Source of the DNA: Gammaproteobacteria bacterium UBA2168
Lineage (GTDB): Bacteria; Pseudomonadota; Gammaproteobacteria; Pseudomonadales; Azotimanducaceae
Assembly: GCA_002327525.1 (NCBI GenBank)
Contig: DCWG01000085.1
Span: 1 to 7,921 of the forward strand
DNA length: 7,921 nucleotides
Direction: 5' to 3'
The notes below the pieces were generated by a model. The model had not been told where the DNA came from. It was given only the letters and a program-made list of their open reading frames with translations, and made no database searches. Shown here piece by piece: positions 6,252 through 7,921 of the stretch (position 1 is the stretch's first letter; every line of letters begins with the position of its first letter). The position numbers and the translations under genes are program-made.

Positions 6252-7921
6252 TTACCGGGATCGATACTTCGCCTTCGCTTCGCGCCGCCGTGCGTGCAGT
6301 ACGGGCTCCGTGTACCCGTTCGGCTGTGCCAGCCCCTGGAAAACGAGATCGCAGGCCGCCTGAAACGCGACGCTGTCATCGAAATCGGGTGCCATGTTGC
6401 GGTATTCAGCGTCATCCACGTTCTGTGTATCCACCACCCCAGCCATGCGCTTCATGGTCTCCATCACCTGCTCCCGAGAACAGATACCGTGATGCAGCCA
6501 ATTCGCAATGTGCTGACTCGAGATACGCAGCGTAGCGCGGTCTTCCATCAGCCCCACATCGCTGATGTCTGGCACCTTGGAACAGCCGACTCCGTGGTCG
6601 ATCCAGCGTACCACGTAACCGAGTATTCCCTGTGCGTTGTTGTCGAGTTCGGCCTGCACTTCGTCAGCCGACAGGTTTTCGCCCGCCAGCAGGGGAATAC
6701 GAAGAATCTCATCCACACTCGCCGGTGGGCGCTTCTCCAGTTCCACCTGCCTGGCCGCCACACTCACCCGATGGTAGTGCATCGCGTGCAGGCTCGCCGC
6801 CGTCGGCGAAGGCACCCAGGCTGTGTTGGCGCCCGCCCGAGGATGTCCGATCTTGGCCTCCATCATCTCGGCCATTTCGTCGGGCTTCGGCCACATACCC
6901 TTACCGATCTGGGCGACACCGCGAAATCCGGTGGCGAGCCCCACGTCCACGTTGGAGTCTTCGTAGGCGACGATCCACGGCTGAGCTTTGATCACTTCCT
7001 TGCGCTTGAAGGCACCGGCTTGCATGGATGTATGAATCTCGTCGCCGGTACGATCCAGAAATCCAGTGTTGATGAACACGATACGATCCCGTGCCGCATG
7101 GATACAGGCCTTGAGATTCACCGAAGTTCGCCGCTCCTCGTCCATCACACCGACCTTGAGCGTGTTCTTCGGCAGGCCCAGCACCTGCTCGATGCGAGCG
7201 AACAGCTTCACGGTCAGGGCCACTTCCTCCGGTCCGTGCATTTTCGGTTTCACGATGTACACGCTGCCGGTTCGCGAATTGCAAAACATGCCATTGCGCT
7301 GAAGATCGTGCATCGCGGCGATAGAGGTCATCATCGCATCCATGAAACCCTCTGGGGTTTCGTTGCCGTCGGCATCGAGGATAGCATCGGTGGTCATCAG
7401 GTGACCGACGTTACGCACCAGCATCAGACTACGCCCGCACAGCGTCAGCGGTTCACCGTTCTTGTCAGTGTATTCGCGGTCCGGATTCAAGCGCCGGGTG
7501 ATGGTTCGACCTTCCTTTTCCATCACCTGCGCGAGGTCACCCTTCATGAGACCGAGCCAGTTGGCGTACACCTCGCACTTGTCCTCGGCATCCACCGCGG
7601 CCACCGAGTCCTCACAATCCTGGATGGTCGTGATGGCTGACTCGAGCACGACGTCCTTCACACCGGCCGGGTGCACGGCGCCCACGTTGTGCTCGCGATC
7701 GATCTGAATGTCGATGTGCAATCCGTTGTGTTTGAGCAGTATCGAGCGCGGATGTTCTTCATCCACGAAGCCCTCGAACTGATCGGGATCGACGAGCCCC
7801 GTGCTGTTGCCATCGTCAAGGAGTGCACGCAGGCTCCTTTGCGCCCCCTCACCGATGGCGTATGCGATGACCTGCGCGTGGCTGGCGCCCTCGAGGGGCA
7901 CGCAGGTATCGAGGAACGCCG
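6252..7921 (-). CDS. glcB: Malate synthase G, partial (5' end beyond the window)
   Basis: This enzyme condenses glyoxylate and acetyl-CoA to malate in the cytoplasm, in the glyoxylate and glycolate pathways. About 556 codons are present; the family is near 720 aa, so roughly 170 N-terminal residues lie right of 7921, and the frame is open to the edge (AFLDTC precedes VPLEGASH). The apparent GTG at 7901 is therefore internal. Counting from that Val as 1, expected motifs are [13 protein letters not shown] (96-108), RRLNPDR (136-142), the glyoxylate-binding Arg163 in VRNVGHLMT, the magnesium ligands Glu255 (MDEERRT) and Asp283 ([11 protein letters not shown]), the conserved Cys440 of GCSKVPDI, and the catalytic base Asp454 in [17 protein letters not shown]. 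All key residues are intact. It converges on the symporter operon. No isocitrate lyase is in view, so glycolate/glyoxylate use or a glyoxylate shunt encoded elsewhere are both possible. Confidence 0.96.
   Translation of the reverse strand, partial: AFLDTCVPLEGASHAQVIAYAIGEGAQRSLRALLDDGNSTGLVDPDQFEGFVDEEHPRSILLKHNGLHIDIQIDREHNVGAVHPAGVKDVVLESAITTIQDCEDSVAAVDAEDKCEVYANWLGLMKGDLAQVMEKEGRTITRRLNPDREYTDKNGEPLTLCGRSLMLVRNVGHLMTTDAILDADGNETPEGFMDAMMTSIAAMHDLQRNGMFCNSRTGSVYIVKPKMHGPEEVALTVKLFARIEQVLGLPKNTLKVGVMDEERRTSVNLKACIHAARDRIVFINTGFLDRTGDEIHTSMQAGAFKRKEVIKAQPWIVAYEDSNVDVGLATGFRGVAQIGKGMWPKPDEMAEMMEAKIGHPRAGANTAWVPSPTAASLHAMHYHRVSVAARQVELEKRPPASVDEILRIPLLAGENLSADEVQAELDNNAQGILGYVVRWIDHGVGCSKVPDISDVGLMEDRATLRISSQHIANWLHHGICSREQVMETMKRMAGVVDTQNVDDAEYRNMAPDFDDSVAFQAACDLVFQGLAQPNGYTEPVLHARRREAKAKYRSR

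Noticed and set aside
6249..7640. Long plus-strand open frame of 463 codons.
   Set aside because: It is antisense to malate synthase G, whose motifs are complete; the plus-strand product is His/Arg-rich with no recognisable domain.
7899..7901. GTG as the true start of malate synthase.
   Set aside because: The frame continues to the window edge with family-like sequence, and about 170 residues of the family's N-terminus are still missing.

Overview
The window looks like chromosomal DNA from a gammaproteobacterium, probably free-living, aerobic or facultative, and living on small carboxylic acids. I infer this from three things: a moderately high G+C coding style, an FNR/ANR-type box, and the combination of malate synthase G with a two-component (DUF4212 plus SSS) sodium:solute symporter. 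The genus cannot be fixed from this sequence alone.

Layout. Bases 1-177 hold a short-period direct-repeat array built on GAAACTCA. Bases 178-2179 are a minus-strand operon of three genes: two tandem paralogous ferritin-like diiron proteins (291 and 258 aa), then a 102-aa four-cysteine zinc-binding protein whose GTG start overlaps the stop of the gene before it. Just upstream of the operon is a perfect FNR/ANR box. It is centred at -41.5 relative to the start site implied by a nearby -10 element, which suggests oxygen- or NO-responsive control. Bases 2268-2901 are the decayed C-terminal end of an FtsX/MacB-type ABC transporter permease, with frame breaks and an in-frame stop. Bases 3002-5613 are a plus-strand operon: a DUF4212 small symporter subunit, an SSS-family symporter of the acetate/VC_2705 type, and a MaoC-like hot-dog hydratase. 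Bases 5614-6251 are a decay zone containing a broken, unrecognised minus-strand gene and otherwise nothing I can call. Bases 6252-7921 are malate synthase G on the minus strand, running off the right edge so that its N-terminal part is missing.

How the genes may work together. The symporter operon and malate synthase G face each other and fit uptake and assimilation of a C2 or short-chain acid: import, acyl-CoA chemistry, then glyoxylate plus acetyl-CoA to malate. The diiron operon is the least explained part. Two R2/AurF-like proteins with complete metal-ligand sets, a zinc-finger-like partner and a predicted FNR-type promoter form a plausible uncharacterised redox or oxygenation module. Its substrate cannot be inferred from this window.
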